The translations under genes and the position numbers were made by a program. This document shows positions 50,520 to 59,032 of a stretch of 64,000 bases of DNA, piece by piece (position 1 is the first letter of the stretch; each line of letters opens with the position of its first letter). The DNA lies in the NCBI GenBank assembly GCA_004296885.1, contig SCVN01000023.1:372001-436000 (forward strand). Direction: 5' to 3'. This DNA is from Nitrospirota bacterium. GTDB taxonomy: Bacteria; Nitrospirota; Nitrospiria; Nitrospirales; Nitrospiraceae. Under the pieces are notes generated by a model. The model was given only the letters and a program-made list of their open reading frames with translations, ran no database searches and was not told the DNA's origin.

Positions 50520-51775
50520 TGCATCCCCTGTTGACCGGCTGCCATGCCGGCCTTGTCGTAGACAGACTCAATGGCGCGCACCATCGACTCGGCACCAAAC
50601 CGGTCGCCGATGCTCCGACTGGCTGCCGCGCCAAGCTCTCTGGCCCATTCCGGCTTCTGGATCAGCTCCTCCAAGGCGGATGCCAGAGCCCCGGCATCGC
50701 CGGCCGGCACAAGCAGTCCGGTACGACGATCCTCCACGATCGCCGGGACGCCGCCGACCTTGCTGGCCACCACGGGAAGACCGGCCGCCATGGCTTCGAT
50801 CAACGCCCGCCCCATCCCTTCATTCAACGAAGGAAGCACGAACAGGTCCATGCCGGCCAGACATTCCGGCACATCCTGCCGATCCCCCAGCAAGTGCACC
50901 GAGCCGTGCACCCCCAACCGATCCGCCAGGGCCAGATAGGCGTCGCGCAAACCGCCGCTCCCCACGATCACCAGGTGCAGGCTCGGATGCGACGGTTTCA
51001 GCTTGGCAAAGGCTTCAATCAAAAACCGGTGTCCCTTCACCTCCGTCAACCAGCCGACCGATCCTATCACAATGGCTTCTGGGGAACAGCCAAACCAGGA
51101 TGGACGTGCACGATGCCCCTCCATGGCGGCGGCCCGAAACCGACCCAGATCGATTCCGCTGGGCACGACGGAAAACTGCTCCGCGCGGCCGACACCGAGG
51201 ACGAGATGCTCGTCCCGCTCGGCCTCCGTCAAAGCAATCAGCCCGGTCGTGCCTCGCGCCAACACCCGCTCGATCCACAGAAAAAACCGGGACGTCGCGC
51301 GGCCGAAATGGCCGTAGAAGACATGGCCGTGGGGCGTGTGCACGACGACCTGCACGCCGGCCAACCAGGCGGCGAGTCTGCCCAGCACGCCGGCTTTGGA
51401 TGTATGGGTATGGACAATCGCCGGCCGTTCCAGCCGGAACAACGTGGCCAGCCGCCAGAGAGTTACCAGATCCTTGAACGGATTGATCTCGCGCGTCAGC
51501 GTCGGCAACAGCATCCATCGTATGCCGGCCTCGGTCAGACGCCGACAATTGGCCTCGGTCGCTTGATCACCGCCTTGCGCGTCCCACCGTCCGGCGCGCC
51601 CCGCCACCACGAACGGCTCGAATTTAGTCCGATCGTGCCCAAGCGCCGTCAGCAGCGTGTTCTGCGCCGAGCCCCCCCGATCCAGCCTGGCAATGCAGTG
51701 CACGACTTTGACTACGGGACGGCCTGCGTGCCCTCGGACAGGGTCTGGTGAAGCTTCGTGGCAAGGCTCGCCCAA
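50516..51775 (-). CDS. Group 1 (GT4) glycosyltransferase, TTG start
   Basis: About 419 residues, a GT-B retaining glycosyltransferase. The N-terminal Rossmann part has VHCIARLDRGGSAQNTL and HTHTSKAGVLGRLAAWLAG; the C-terminal part has the E-x7-E motif PSLNEGMGRALIEAMAAG and GGVPAIVEDRRTGLLV. The TTG at 51775 is chosen because GAGGAGGA (51789-51782) lies 6 nt upstream; an in-frame ATG at 51793 is inside this SD. The start lies inside the preceding gene (overlap 64 bp). It ends in an ATGA overlap with the PHP gene. Confidence 0.87.
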   Translation of the reverse strand: MGEPCHEASPDPVRGHAGRPVVKVVHCIARLDRGGSAQNTLLTALGHDRTKFEPFVVAGRAGRWDAQGGDQATEANCRRLTEAGIRWMLLPTLTREINPFKDLVTLWRLATLFRLERPAIVHTHTSKAGVLGRLAAWLAGVQVVVHTPHGHVFYGHFGRATSRFFLWIERVLARGTTGLIALTEAERDEHLVLGVGRAEQFSVVPSGIDLGRFRAAAMEGHRARPSWFGCSPEAIVIGSVGWLTEVKGHRFLIEAFAKLKPSHPSLHLVIVGSGGLRDAYLALADRLGVHGSVHLLGDRQDVPECLAGMDLFVLPSLNEGMGRALIEAMAAGLPVVASKVGGVPAIVEDRRTGLLVPAGDAGALASALEELIQKPEWARELGAAASRSIGDRFGAESMVRAIESVYDKAGMAAGQQGMQ

Positions 51776-52875
51776 TTCAGTTCCTCCTCGCATCTTCTCC
51801 GTCCATTTCGCCCAAGCCGCCTGGCATACTCCTGGTCTTGACCGATACGCACCACAGCCTGCGCGATGGCCTGCACGTCCAGCGGGTCAACCAGGAGCCC
51901 TGTCACTCCGTCAAGGACCGCGTCCGGCATCCCTCCGGAATTCCCTCCGATGACGGGCTTGCCGCACGCCCCCGCTTCCAGAAACACGATGCCAAAACCT
52001 TCGACAAGGTCCAGCCGACCGGGCATTTCCCTGCTTGGCATGATGAACAGATCGCACAGATTGTAGTAGTCGACGAGATCCGCCTCCGCAACCGTGCCGA
52101 CCATCTTGACGATGCCCGTCAGGCCCAAACGATCAACGAGCTGCCCCAACCGTGCGCGTTCCGGCCCCGCCCCAACAATGACATAAGCAATCCCTGGAAT
52201 ATGTTCGCGCACCAGGGGAAGCGCACGAAGCACGACATCGTGCCCTTTGTGCAAATCCAGTCGCCCGACCGTGAGCAGGACGGTGGTAGCCGGCCCGAGA
52301 CCCAGCCGGCTCATCAACGCCGGGCTTTTCGGAGCAGGGCGAAAGACGTCCGTATCCACTCCGTTATGCAGCACCCTCATGGGCGCCACCACGCCGGCCT
52401 TGGCAAGTTGCTCTCTTGTGTAATGACTCACGGGCAACACCCACGCAGCCTGCCGAAACATATATCCCTTCCAGGCCCTGCATAGACTCTTGACGGCTCG
52501 CCGCACGGTCACATAATCATCAAATATCTCTGATCCATGCGCGGCAACGGCATATTTGATTCCACGCAGGTTGTGGCTCGCATGCGCCAGCAAGCCACAG
52601 GGGAACCACACGGCACTGACAATCCAATCGATGGGTTCGGTGCGGTGGATGCGCAGGATCGCTCTCAGAAAAAGAGCTTCCCGCAAAAGCGGAATATTGG
52701 GAACCCGGACCGTCATGAACGTCTGGCCCTTATCAAATTCCTTCCATCCAGGCGTCCGCACCGTAAGCACCTTCACCTGATCGTGCGTCGCCAGAGCCTT
52801 GGCTATCTGATAGGTATACTGGGCGATGCCCCCGATCACAGGAGGGTAGTCTGTCGAACACACTATGACGTGCAT
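51712..52875 (-). CDS. Group 1 (GT4) glycosyltransferase
   Basis: A 387-residue GT-B glycosyltransferase. It begins MHVIVCSTDYPPVIGGIAQY, typical of GT4 enzymes. The C-terminal domain has LLTVGRLDLHKGHDVVLRAL, VIVGAGPERARL, and EGFGIVFLEAGACGKPVIGG with the E-x7-E pair. It likely transfers a hexose from an NDP-sugar. The ATG at 52875 lies inside the end of the preceding methyltransferase gene (13-bp overlap), and the next GT4 gene starts before its stop; both support one operon. Confidence 0.9.
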   Translation of the reverse strand: MHVIVCSTDYPPVIGGIAQYTYQIAKALATHDQVKVLTVRTPGWKEFDKGQTFMTVRVPNIPLLREALFLRAILRIHRTEPIDWIVSAVWFPCGLLAHASHNLRGIKYAVAAHGSEIFDDYVTVRRAVKSLCRAWKGYMFRQAAWVLPVSHYTREQLAKAGVVAPMRVLHNGVDTDVFRPAPKSPALMSRLGLGPATTVLLTVGRLDLHKGHDVVLRALPLVREHIPGIAYVIVGAGPERARLGQLVDRLGLTGIVKMVGTVAEADLVDYYNLCDLFIMPSREMPGRLDLVEGFGIVFLEAGACGKPVIGGNSGGMPDAVLDGVTGLLVDPLDVQAIAQAVVRIGQDQEYARRLGRNGRRRCEEELNWASLATKLHQTLSEGTQAVP

Positions 52876-53927
52876 GACCCTGCCTTGCGTCCTTTCGCCC
52901 AGACCCACGAATCGCCGACGAGAGTGGTTTCAATCTCCGCCAGTCCCGCCCGCCGAAACCAACCCAACATTTCTTCCTCGCTGTACGAATGGCTGACCGG
53001 AGCCGCAAGCCGGTCGAACCAATCCGTATAGCTGGCATAAAAATCATAGCCGGCATACTCCTTGATCCGCAGGGGCGCGTATTGTTCAACCACCGCGAGG
53101 CGCCGGAACAAGCGATAGGCATTCACAAAGACCCCATAATCCAGGACCGTGGCAAACCAGGCCACGCCTTTGGCGAGCCAGAGCGGCAGGCGGGTCGTCA
53201 CCCTGCGCGCATGCTCAAGAAGCTCCTTGCGTGTGGTTCGTTGGTACACCCATATGAAGATCACCGCACCAGGCTTGAGCAGCGGCATCAGCCCACGGAA
53301 CCCCTCTTCCGGATCCGGCAAATGATGGAGCACGCCCAGACTGTAGATGAAATCGAACGAAGCCTGACGGAACGGCGCACGACGGATATCCGCCTGTACG
53401 AACTGGGTCGTCCTCTCCTCCGGATCACGACGGACCGCCACGTCAACGGCCTGGCTCAGATCCATTCCGATAATCTGGGCGCCTAAGGTCGCCGCCTGCT
53501 GAGCATGACGTCCTGCCCCACAACCCACATCCAACCCCAGCTTGCCGGCGAAAAACCCCTCCCCCAACGGCTTGATGAACAAGCTGAAATTATCCACGGC
53601 ATACCGGTTGAATTCCGTCCACTCATAGCCGAAACTCGCCTGCGTGTGAAGCACCGTCCGCGCCGCCACGTCCTTGCTCGACCGGTTGACCGATGCCTGG
53701 CATGACCCTCCGGTGGCCGGCTGGTTCTGGACCGAGCCGAGCGCCTGTGCCCGCAAGTCGCCGATAAGCAGCCGCGGCACGGAGCCGATAATAGGAAACG
53801 TCTCGCCGCACGGACACTCGAGCCGCCCATTTCTGATCGAGTCGTTCGGACCGGCGTCAACAGTGACGGCCGTCAAATCGGCGCCGCAGACAGGACAACA
53901 GAGAATGTTCAACAGTCGTTTCTGCAT
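52863..53927 (-). CDS. Class I SAM methyltransferase with N-terminal zinc ribbon
   Basis: A 354-residue protein. Residues about 8-48 hold a Trm112-like zinc ribbon (CCPVCGADL, then CPCGETFPIIG). Residues about 125-230 are a SAM methyltransferase: LGLDVGCGAGRHAQQAATLG, IGMDLSQAV, FDFIYSLGVLHHLPDP, LKPGAVIFIWVYQR. Long C-terminal helices follow. In polysaccharide loci such proteins may methylate sugars or carboxyl groups; the acceptor is unknown. It overlaps the GT4 gene by 13 bp and follows asnB after 44 bp. Confidence 0.88.
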   Translation of the reverse strand: MQKRLLNILCCPVCGADLTAVTVDAGPNDSIRNGRLECPCGETFPIIGSVPRLLIGDLRAQALGSVQNQPATGGSCQASVNRSSKDVAARTVLHTQASFGYEWTEFNRYAVDNFSLFIKPLGEGFFAGKLGLDVGCGAGRHAQQAATLGAQIIGMDLSQAVDVAVRRDPEERTTQFVQADIRRAPFRQASFDFIYSLGVLHHLPDPEEGFRGLMPLLKPGAVIFIWVYQRTTRKELLEHARRVTTRLPLWLAKGVAWFATVLDYGVFVNAYRLFRRLAVVEQYAPLRIKEYAGYDFYASYTDWFDRLAAPVSHSYSEEEMLGWFRRAGLAEIETTLVGDSWVWAKGRKAGSCTS

Positions 53928-53971
53928 GGCTGAATTGCCTCATGGTTGTCAATGCCCCAGCAGCTTCCCAC

Positions 53972-55900
53972 TCAGCCGCACCTCCGGTGCCACAATTCCA
54001 GAACGACCATGGCATAAATCTGATCGGCAAAATTCCGCCGCCCGGCGTCGTGCTCCCGGAGCAGCCACCGCACATATTCGGGCTTCACATAACCCCGGCG
54101 ACGCACGGTCTCGTCGCTGAGCAGATCCCGGACCATTTCGCGGAGATCTTCGCGCAGCCAGCGCGCGATCGGCACCTGAAAGCCGCGCTTGGGCGCGTTA
54201 AGAATCGCGGGTGGCAAGAAGCGGCCCAACGCTTTTCGCATGAATCCTTTCAAAGTCCACCCGTCGAACCGGACCGACGGCGGCAGGCTACAGGCGAACG
54301 CCAGCAATTCATGATCGCAAAAGGGCACGCGCAACTCCAACGAATGGGCCATGCTAAGCCGATCCCCCATCCTAAGGAGATCATCGGGTAGATAGGTCTG
54401 GAGATCCAGCCCCATGGCCCGGTCCGATGGAGCGTCGGCGGGCCAGCGATCAAACCGCTCCCGATAGGCCTGGGCGACCAGCTCCGGCCCTCTCCCGGCC
54501 AAACAGACCGGAGTGAAGGCCGAATCGCCCCACTCAGCCGGCAAGAACGTGATCCATCGGACATATTGCGCGGACAGATCCAGACGGCCGTCGCGCAAGA
54601 ACCGCTTGAGCCGACCGAGTTGATCCCGGCTGCCCTCCCCTTCGCGCAACAGCGGCGCCACCCATGCTCCCACCCACCCGCGCACGATGGCCGGCACCAG
54701 CGCATAGCGGGCAGCGGCGCGCACCCCCAGATATCGGGGATATCCTCCGAACAACTCATCCCCGCCGATTCCCGACAGGGCCACGGTGACGGATCGACGA
54801 GCAACGGCCGAGACCAGGTAGGTCGGAATGGCCGAGGAATCAGCGAAGGGCTCCCCCATGGCCGCCACGATCTTCGGCAACAGGGTCACGACATCCGGCG
54901 TCAACCGCTCTTCCGTATGCTCCGCGCCAAAGTGGTCCGCCATGAGGCGGGCCGCGTCAAGTTCGTTGTAGGACCGATCCGCCGGTGCCCCGTAGCCGAT
55001 CGAAAAGCTTTTGATCGGCCCGTTGGTCACCGAGCGCATCATGGCCAGAATCGCGCCGGAATCAAGCCCGCCGGACAGAAAGAGGCCCAAAGGGACATCG
55101 CTTACGAGGTGCGCTCGGACCGTGTCCTTGAGCAAGGCCAGAAACCGTTCTTCCGTCTCGGGTTCGGATTCCCTTCGGTGCGCCAGCGAGGCACGCGCCG
55201 ACTGAGCGGCGCTCGGGCGCAGGGCTTCGCTCGGATGATAGTAGCGCCCGGTTTCGATCTTACCGCCTTCCACCTTCAGCCATTCTCCGGGCGGGAGTTG
55301 CCGCACCCCCTCGTACATCGTTCCCGGCCCGGGCACGTAGAGCAGGGTCAGATACTGGGCCACCGCCGAGGGGTCGACGGAACGGGACGGGAGGGCTTCC
55401 AGGAGAGACGGCAGCTCGGAGGCAAAGGCCAGTCCCGGCCCGCCCCCCTCCGCGCCAGGCACCAGCGCGTAATAGAGAGGTTTGATGCCCAGCCGGTCGC
55501 GGACCAGGAGCAAACGGCGACGCTCGCGATCCCACAGTGCGTAGGCGAACATACCGCGGAGCCGTTGCACGCCGGCCTCGCCCTCCTGCTCGTACAGGTG
55601 GACGAGCACCTCGGTATCGCAGTTGGTCGTAAACCGATGGCCCTTGTCGATCAACTCCCGCCGCAGTTCCCGGTAGTTGTAGATTTCCCCGTTCATCACC
55701 ACCCAGACCGTCCCGGTTTCGTTGGAGATCGGCTGATGTCCGCCTTGCGGGTCGATCACGCGCAGCCGTTGCGTCCCCAGTCGGATGCCGGCCTCCTGGT
55801 GCACCCCGTTCTCATCCGGTCCCCGATGCTCCAAGCGGCGCATCATGCGCGCCAGGACCGCCTCGTCTCCCTGTCCAACCAGACCGCAAATCCCGCACAT
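53972..55900 (-). CDS. asnB: Asparagine synthetase (glutamine-hydrolysing)
   Basis: A 642-residue class II glutamine amidotransferase. MCGICGLVGQ exposes Cys2 as the N-terminal nucleophile, so the frame extension to 55933 is not used. The glutaminase part has RLRVIDPQGGHQPISNETGT and NGEIYNYRELR. The synthetase part has LFLSGGLDSGAILAMM (SGGxDS ATP-PPase motif) and GIGGDELFGGYPRY. It makes Asn from Asp and Gln; homologues in glycan loci are often proposed to amidate uronic acids, which could apply here. It lies between a GT2 remnant and a methyltransferase gene. Confidence 0.94.
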   Translation of the reverse strand: MCGICGLVGQGDEAVLARMMRRLEHRGPDENGVHQEAGIRLGTQRLRVIDPQGGHQPISNETGTVWVVMNGEIYNYRELRRELIDKGHRFTTNCDTEVLVHLYEQEGEAGVQRLRGMFAYALWDRERRRLLLVRDRLGIKPLYYALVPGAEGGGPGLAFASELPSLLEALPSRSVDPSAVAQYLTLLYVPGPGTMYEGVRQLPPGEWLKVEGGKIETGRYYHPSEALRPSAAQSARASLAHRRESEPETEERFLALLKDTVRAHLVSDVPLGLFLSGGLDSGAILAMMRSVTNGPIKSFSIGYGAPADRSYNELDAARLMADHFGAEHTEERLTPDVVTLLPKIVAAMGEPFADSSAIPTYLVSAVARRSVTVALSGIGGDELFGGYPRYLGVRAAARYALVPAIVRGWVGAWVAPLLREGEGSRDQLGRLKRFLRDGRLDLSAQYVRWITFLPAEWGDSAFTPVCLAGRGPELVAQAYRERFDRWPADAPSDRAMGLDLQTYLPDDLLRMGDRLSMAHSLELRVPFCDHELLAFACSLPPSVRFDGWTLKGFMRKALGRFLPPAILNAPKRGFQVPIARWLREDLREMVRDLLSDETVRRRGYVKPEYVRWLLREHDAGRRNFADQIYAMVVLELWHRRCG

Positions 55901-55939
55901 CAGTGTCTCAACTCCCGGATGACTTGCACGCAACCATCC

Positions 55940-56023
55940 CTAGCCGCGGGAAAACCAGAATTTGTAGACGGGCATCACCACGGACAGCCGCGGCGGGCCC
56001 TGTTGCCCACGCTCACCGATCAT
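55940..56023 (-). pseudogene. 27-codon remnant of a family 2 glycosyltransferase
   Basis: The frame starts MIGERGQQGPPRLSVVMPVY, which has the N-terminal beta-strand and RLSVVMPVY signature of GT2 enzymes, but then runs KFWFSRG and stops (TAG at 55940-55942). It begins 5 bp after the stop of the preceding GT2 gene and leads to the asnB start 39 bp after its stop. The rest of a GT2 domain is absent in all frames here, so I read it as a truncated relic from a deletion, not a leader peptide, though the latter cannot be excluded. Confidence 0.55.
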
Positions 56024-56028
56024 AATCG

Positions 56029-56973
56029 TCACGCCTTCTTCCGCCACCGTTCCTGGAGAAAGCCGACCGCGTAGGCGACCTCGCAAAGACACCAAATCGG
56101 CTTTCCGGTCAGCAGCGCCTTTGCTAGCTGCCATGGAAACCTGACCGCCCGGACCCAAAATGGAACCCTGAGCGTGAAGGCGCCGTGGTCCGACGGCGTC
56201 TCGATCGCCCATTGCGGATAATGGCGATTCACAAACGCCGCTTGCCTCCCGTTGCGGACGAATTGCCGGAGGAGCCCCCGCCAGGTCGTCGGCGGCAGGT
56301 GAGAATAGAGCACGCCGGGCGCGACAACGACCCGTTTACCAAGATCACGGAACGCCTGACGCAGGTACGGATCCAGCCCGCGAGGCAGCAATTCGTTCTC
56401 ACCACCGACAGCCTTGAATTCCTCGGTCCGCATCACCAAACAGGGATGTTCGGCCAAGTCGGATTCCGTCACCTCCTTCACCGGCATCCACGAACGCCGC
56501 GGGATCTGCCGCATCGCCCGCCGCACGAACGGACTGGCATCATCCGGAATCACATTGTTCCCGCCGACCATGCCGATCTCGGGACAGGTCTCCAGCACGG
56601 CCACCAGGTTCGCAAACGTTTCCGGCGCATGGATGGAGGTATCGTCGTCCAACGTGAGCACGTAGCGCCCCTGCGCCAGGGCCGCCGCGACATTGATGGC
56701 CCGCCCCTGACGCGGATCACCGAGCACGACGATCAGTTCATACTGCTGCAGCGTCTGCCGACTGATCTGTCCCAACAGCTGTGCGAAGTAGCCGCCCCGA
56801 TCCGCATCGATCGTCGGAATGACCACGGTCACCAACGACGCGCCGGGCCCCCGGCCCACCTGCCAGAACACCCCGGGCGAAGGCGCAGGATGGGGGTGGC
56901 GCACGAAAGGCCGGGCGATCTCCCCGGCCGGCCGCCACACGGCTGATTGAAATTTATCCCGCAGATCCTGCAT
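56029..56973 (-). CDS. Family 2 glycosyltransferase
   Basis: A 314-residue GT-A enzyme. VTVVIPTIDADRGGYFAQLL opens the nucleotide-binding region, RGRYVLTLDDDTSIHAPETF supplies the DxD-like LDDD metal motif, and GGENELLPRGLDPYLRQAFR is a substrate-site segment. C-terminal helices (VRFPWQLAKALLTG, CEVAYAVGFLQERWRKK) may touch the membrane. The ATG at 56973 is preferred over in-frame starts up to 57030. It is followed by the GT2 remnant and asnB. The sugar is unknown. Confidence 0.87.
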   Translation of the reverse strand: MQDLRDKFQSAVWRPAGEIARPFVRHPHPAPSPGVFWQVGRGPGASLVTVVIPTIDADRGGYFAQLLGQISRQTLQQYELIVVLGDPRQGRAINVAAALAQGRYVLTLDDDTSIHAPETFANLVAVLETCPEIGMVGGNNVIPDDASPFVRRAMRQIPRRSWMPVKEVTESDLAEHPCLVMRTEEFKAVGGENELLPRGLDPYLRQAFRDLGKRVVVAPGVLYSHLPPTTWRGLLRQFVRNGRQAAFVNRHYPQWAIETPSDHGAFTLRVPFWVRAVRFPWQLAKALLTGKPIWCLCEVAYAVGFLQERWRKKA

Positions 56974-56995
56974 GGCCGCGCGTCCGCTTTCCTTC

Positions 56996-57319
56996 CTAGG
57001 CTCCCTGTGCCCACTCTCGCAGCGCAGCAAAGAGCGGAGAGCACTTCACATACCGAAATACCGTGAAGAGCACAACATTGACCGAAACCCAGAGCGCAAG
57101 TCCCTGCCGGTGCCGCCTGACCGCATGCGGAAGCCGCTGGCGGAAAAGATCAGCATGAGCGGCTCGAGCGGCAGGCGGAAACCTGGAGAACCGTAACAAC
57201 CAGCATGCGAACAGGAGGGCCAGGAGCAGCACCTGCACGAGCCGCTCATTGGAATCCAGGTCTCGCTCTTGGCTCGCCAGGCCATCAGGCCGGTCATAAC
57301 AAGAGGACGGACTATCCAA
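56996..57319 (-). CDS. Possible small two-helix membrane protein, start uncertain
   Basis: An open frame with coding-like codon use that ends in TAG at 56996-56998. The last 80 residues have two hydrophobic helices, VQVLLLALLFACWLLRF and LALWVSVNVVLFTVFRYV, separated by a basic loop rich in Arg and His, and end LREWAQGA. No ATG exists in frame downstream of the methyltransferase; a TTG at 57319 or a GTG at 57238 would start it, neither with a strong ribosome binding site. It fills the otherwise empty gap 56974-57368. It could also be the tail of a broken gene. Confidence 0.4.
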   Translation of the reverse strand: MDSPSSCYDRPDGLASQERDLDSNERLVQVLLLALLFACWLLRFSRFPPAARAAHADLFRQRLPHAVRRHRQGLALWVSVNVVLFTVFRYVKCSPLFAALREWAQGA

Positions 57320-57368
57320 CCCATCGAGCGATCGACCGACGGCCCTTGCCCCTCCCCGTCGTCCACCG

Positions 57369-58241
57369 TCACCTCCCCTTGTCCTTGACGGCCACCATGA
57401 GTAAGTCATGCGAGGTATCGAACCACCAGGGAAACCATTCCAGCATGCCGTCGACCGCGCAGACGAACGCGAAGAGGAGCGGGTGACGGGCCAGCCAGGG
57501 ATAACCATAGACCAACGTGCTCCCACGTCTGAGCCTAACCTGGAATCCCACCTCCCGGGCCAGCTCCCGCCAGGCTCCGGCCGGCTTTTCCGACACGTGT
57601 CCGAAAATCCCAGCCGCTTCCTGCGGGGAGAACCCGGTGCCGGCGCTACGCTCGATCATCCCGGCGTAGGCCTGTTCCCGGAGACGTCCTTTCATGATAC
57701 GATCCGCCCAATCGCCGACCTTTCGCGGATAGTTCGACAGATTCGGTGTCGTCACGATGGCCGTGCCCCCCGGCGCGAGCACGCGCCAGATCTCCTCCAG
57801 AAGCAGCCGCGGCTCGCGCAAATGCTCGATGACTTCGGAGCAGAGGATCAAATCTGCGCTGCCCGGCGGCAGGCCTGTCCACATCACATCGCCGAACCTG
57901 AGTTCCACGTTGGCATAGCGACGGTAGGCACACCGACTCGCGGCATGCCCGAGGGCCGTCCGCTCCAGGTCGATCCCGATGTACCGGATGCCCTCCCGTT
58001 CCACCCGACGGCGCAGCGCCAGGAGGTTGAGCCCTTCCCCGCAGCCAAGATCCACAACCGTAGCCTGCTCCCTGCCGGCCAACAGCTTCGCCATGCAATC
58101 CACAATCCGGTGATGCTGGACAAAATGCGCATATGCGACCGTATAATTCTCCTCGACGAAGATGGCTTCCTGCCAGCGGACCGTCTTGATGTCGGTTTCG
58201 CTCAACTGGTCCCGGTTTGGGATCGGCATCGGCTCGCTCAT
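57369..58241 (-). CDS. Class I SAM methyltransferase
   Basis: A 290-residue methyltransferase. VVDLGCGEGLNLLALRRRV is the SAM-binding loop, YIGIDLERTALGHA the acidic loop, and ADLILCSEVIEHLREPRLLL the post-motif region; LAPGGTAIVTTPNLSNYPRK follows. The start is the ATG at 58241, which overlaps the stop of the preceding gene (ATGA). The frame continues upstream to 58577 without a better signal. It most likely methylates a lipid-linked or nucleotide sugar. Confidence 0.9.
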   Translation of the reverse strand: MSEPMPIPNRDQLSETDIKTVRWQEAIFVEENYTVAYAHFVQHHRIVDCMAKLLAGREQATVVDLGCGEGLNLLALRRRVEREGIRYIGIDLERTALGHAASRCAYRRYANVELRFGDVMWTGLPPGSADLILCSEVIEHLREPRLLLEEIWRVLAPGGTAIVTTPNLSNYPRKVGDWADRIMKGRLREQAYAGMIERSAGTGFSPQEAAGIFGHVSEKPAGAWRELAREVGFQVRLRRGSTLVYGYPWLARHPLLFAFVCAVDGMLEWFPWWFDTSHDLLMVAVKDKGR

Positions 58242-59032
58242 GGCTGCGTCACCTCCAGCACAAAGATCCGGCGGTAGGGATCTTTCGCGTCCCATCGGCT
58301 GCCCAGGTTCACGATCCAGCCCGTCAAGAGTCGCCGCACATAGTTCCGTGGAATGGCGATGTCCAGAGCCTCCAGGGCATACCACAAGCGGAGAGGCGCA
58401 TTGCCGATGACTCGCAGCCTGCCTTGGGGTACGGCCGTCCGAATCTCGCGGACAAACGCGGTTTCCTCCGGGAGCCCGTGCTCCCAATGCTCCACGAGCC
58501 AGCGATTGGACAACCCAAACCGTTTCCGGTGGTACCGATCCAGCCGCTTTTCCATGTCCATCGCCCTCTGCCCGCATGGCACCGCAATCACGACAGAGGA
58601 GCGGGCGACTCGCGCCATCTCCCGCAAGGCCCTGTCGCGCACCGAAGCGGGCAGATGCTCGAACATGTCCACGGCGATCACGGCGTCGAACGAGGCATCC
58701 GGAAAGGGCAGGTGTTCGATCCTGCCCCGCACGGGCAACACGAGGCCCTCCGCCCTGCTCAGATTTTCCCGATCAAAGCGGAGATCCAGCGCCACCACCC
58801 GCTGCCCAAGAAACGGAGTGATCCCGCGATCGGCCGAGCCGACTTCCAGCACGGGCAGCGCCGTGCCGGAACGAATCCGTCTCAGGAGCCTCACAATGGG
58901 AAGATAGCGAATGGCATGGGACCCGTACCAGTCATTGTTCCAGAGCAGATACTTCCGGAGCCACCGCGCGAGACAGCCCGGTGGAAGATCCGGCTCATTC
59001 CATCTGAGCCAGCGTTTCATCCCGCCGATCAT
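58238..59032 (-). CDS. Class I SAM methyltransferase
   Basis: A 264-residue methyltransferase with VLEVGSADRGITPFLGQRVV (motif I), ALDLRFDRENLSRAEGLVLP and FDAVIAVDMFEHLPASVRDR. The C-terminal part (AIPRNYVRRLLTGWIVNLGS) is helical. The ATG at 59032 shares a base with the previous gene's stop (TGATG); an ATG three codons earlier (59041) is the alternative. It overlaps the next methyltransferase by 4 bp. The acceptor is unknown. Confidence 0.88.
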   Translation of the reverse strand: MIGGMKRWLRWNEPDLPPGCLARWLRKYLLWNNDWYGSHAIRYLPIVRLLRRIRSGTALPVLEVGSADRGITPFLGQRVVALDLRFDRENLSRAEGLVLPVRGRIEHLPFPDASFDAVIAVDMFEHLPASVRDRALREMARVARSSVVIAVPCGQRAMDMEKRLDRYHRKRFGLSNRWLVEHWEHGLPEETAFVREIRTAVPQGRLRVIGNAPLRLWYALEALDIAIPRNYVRRLLTGWIVNLGSRWDAKDPYRRIFVLEVTQP

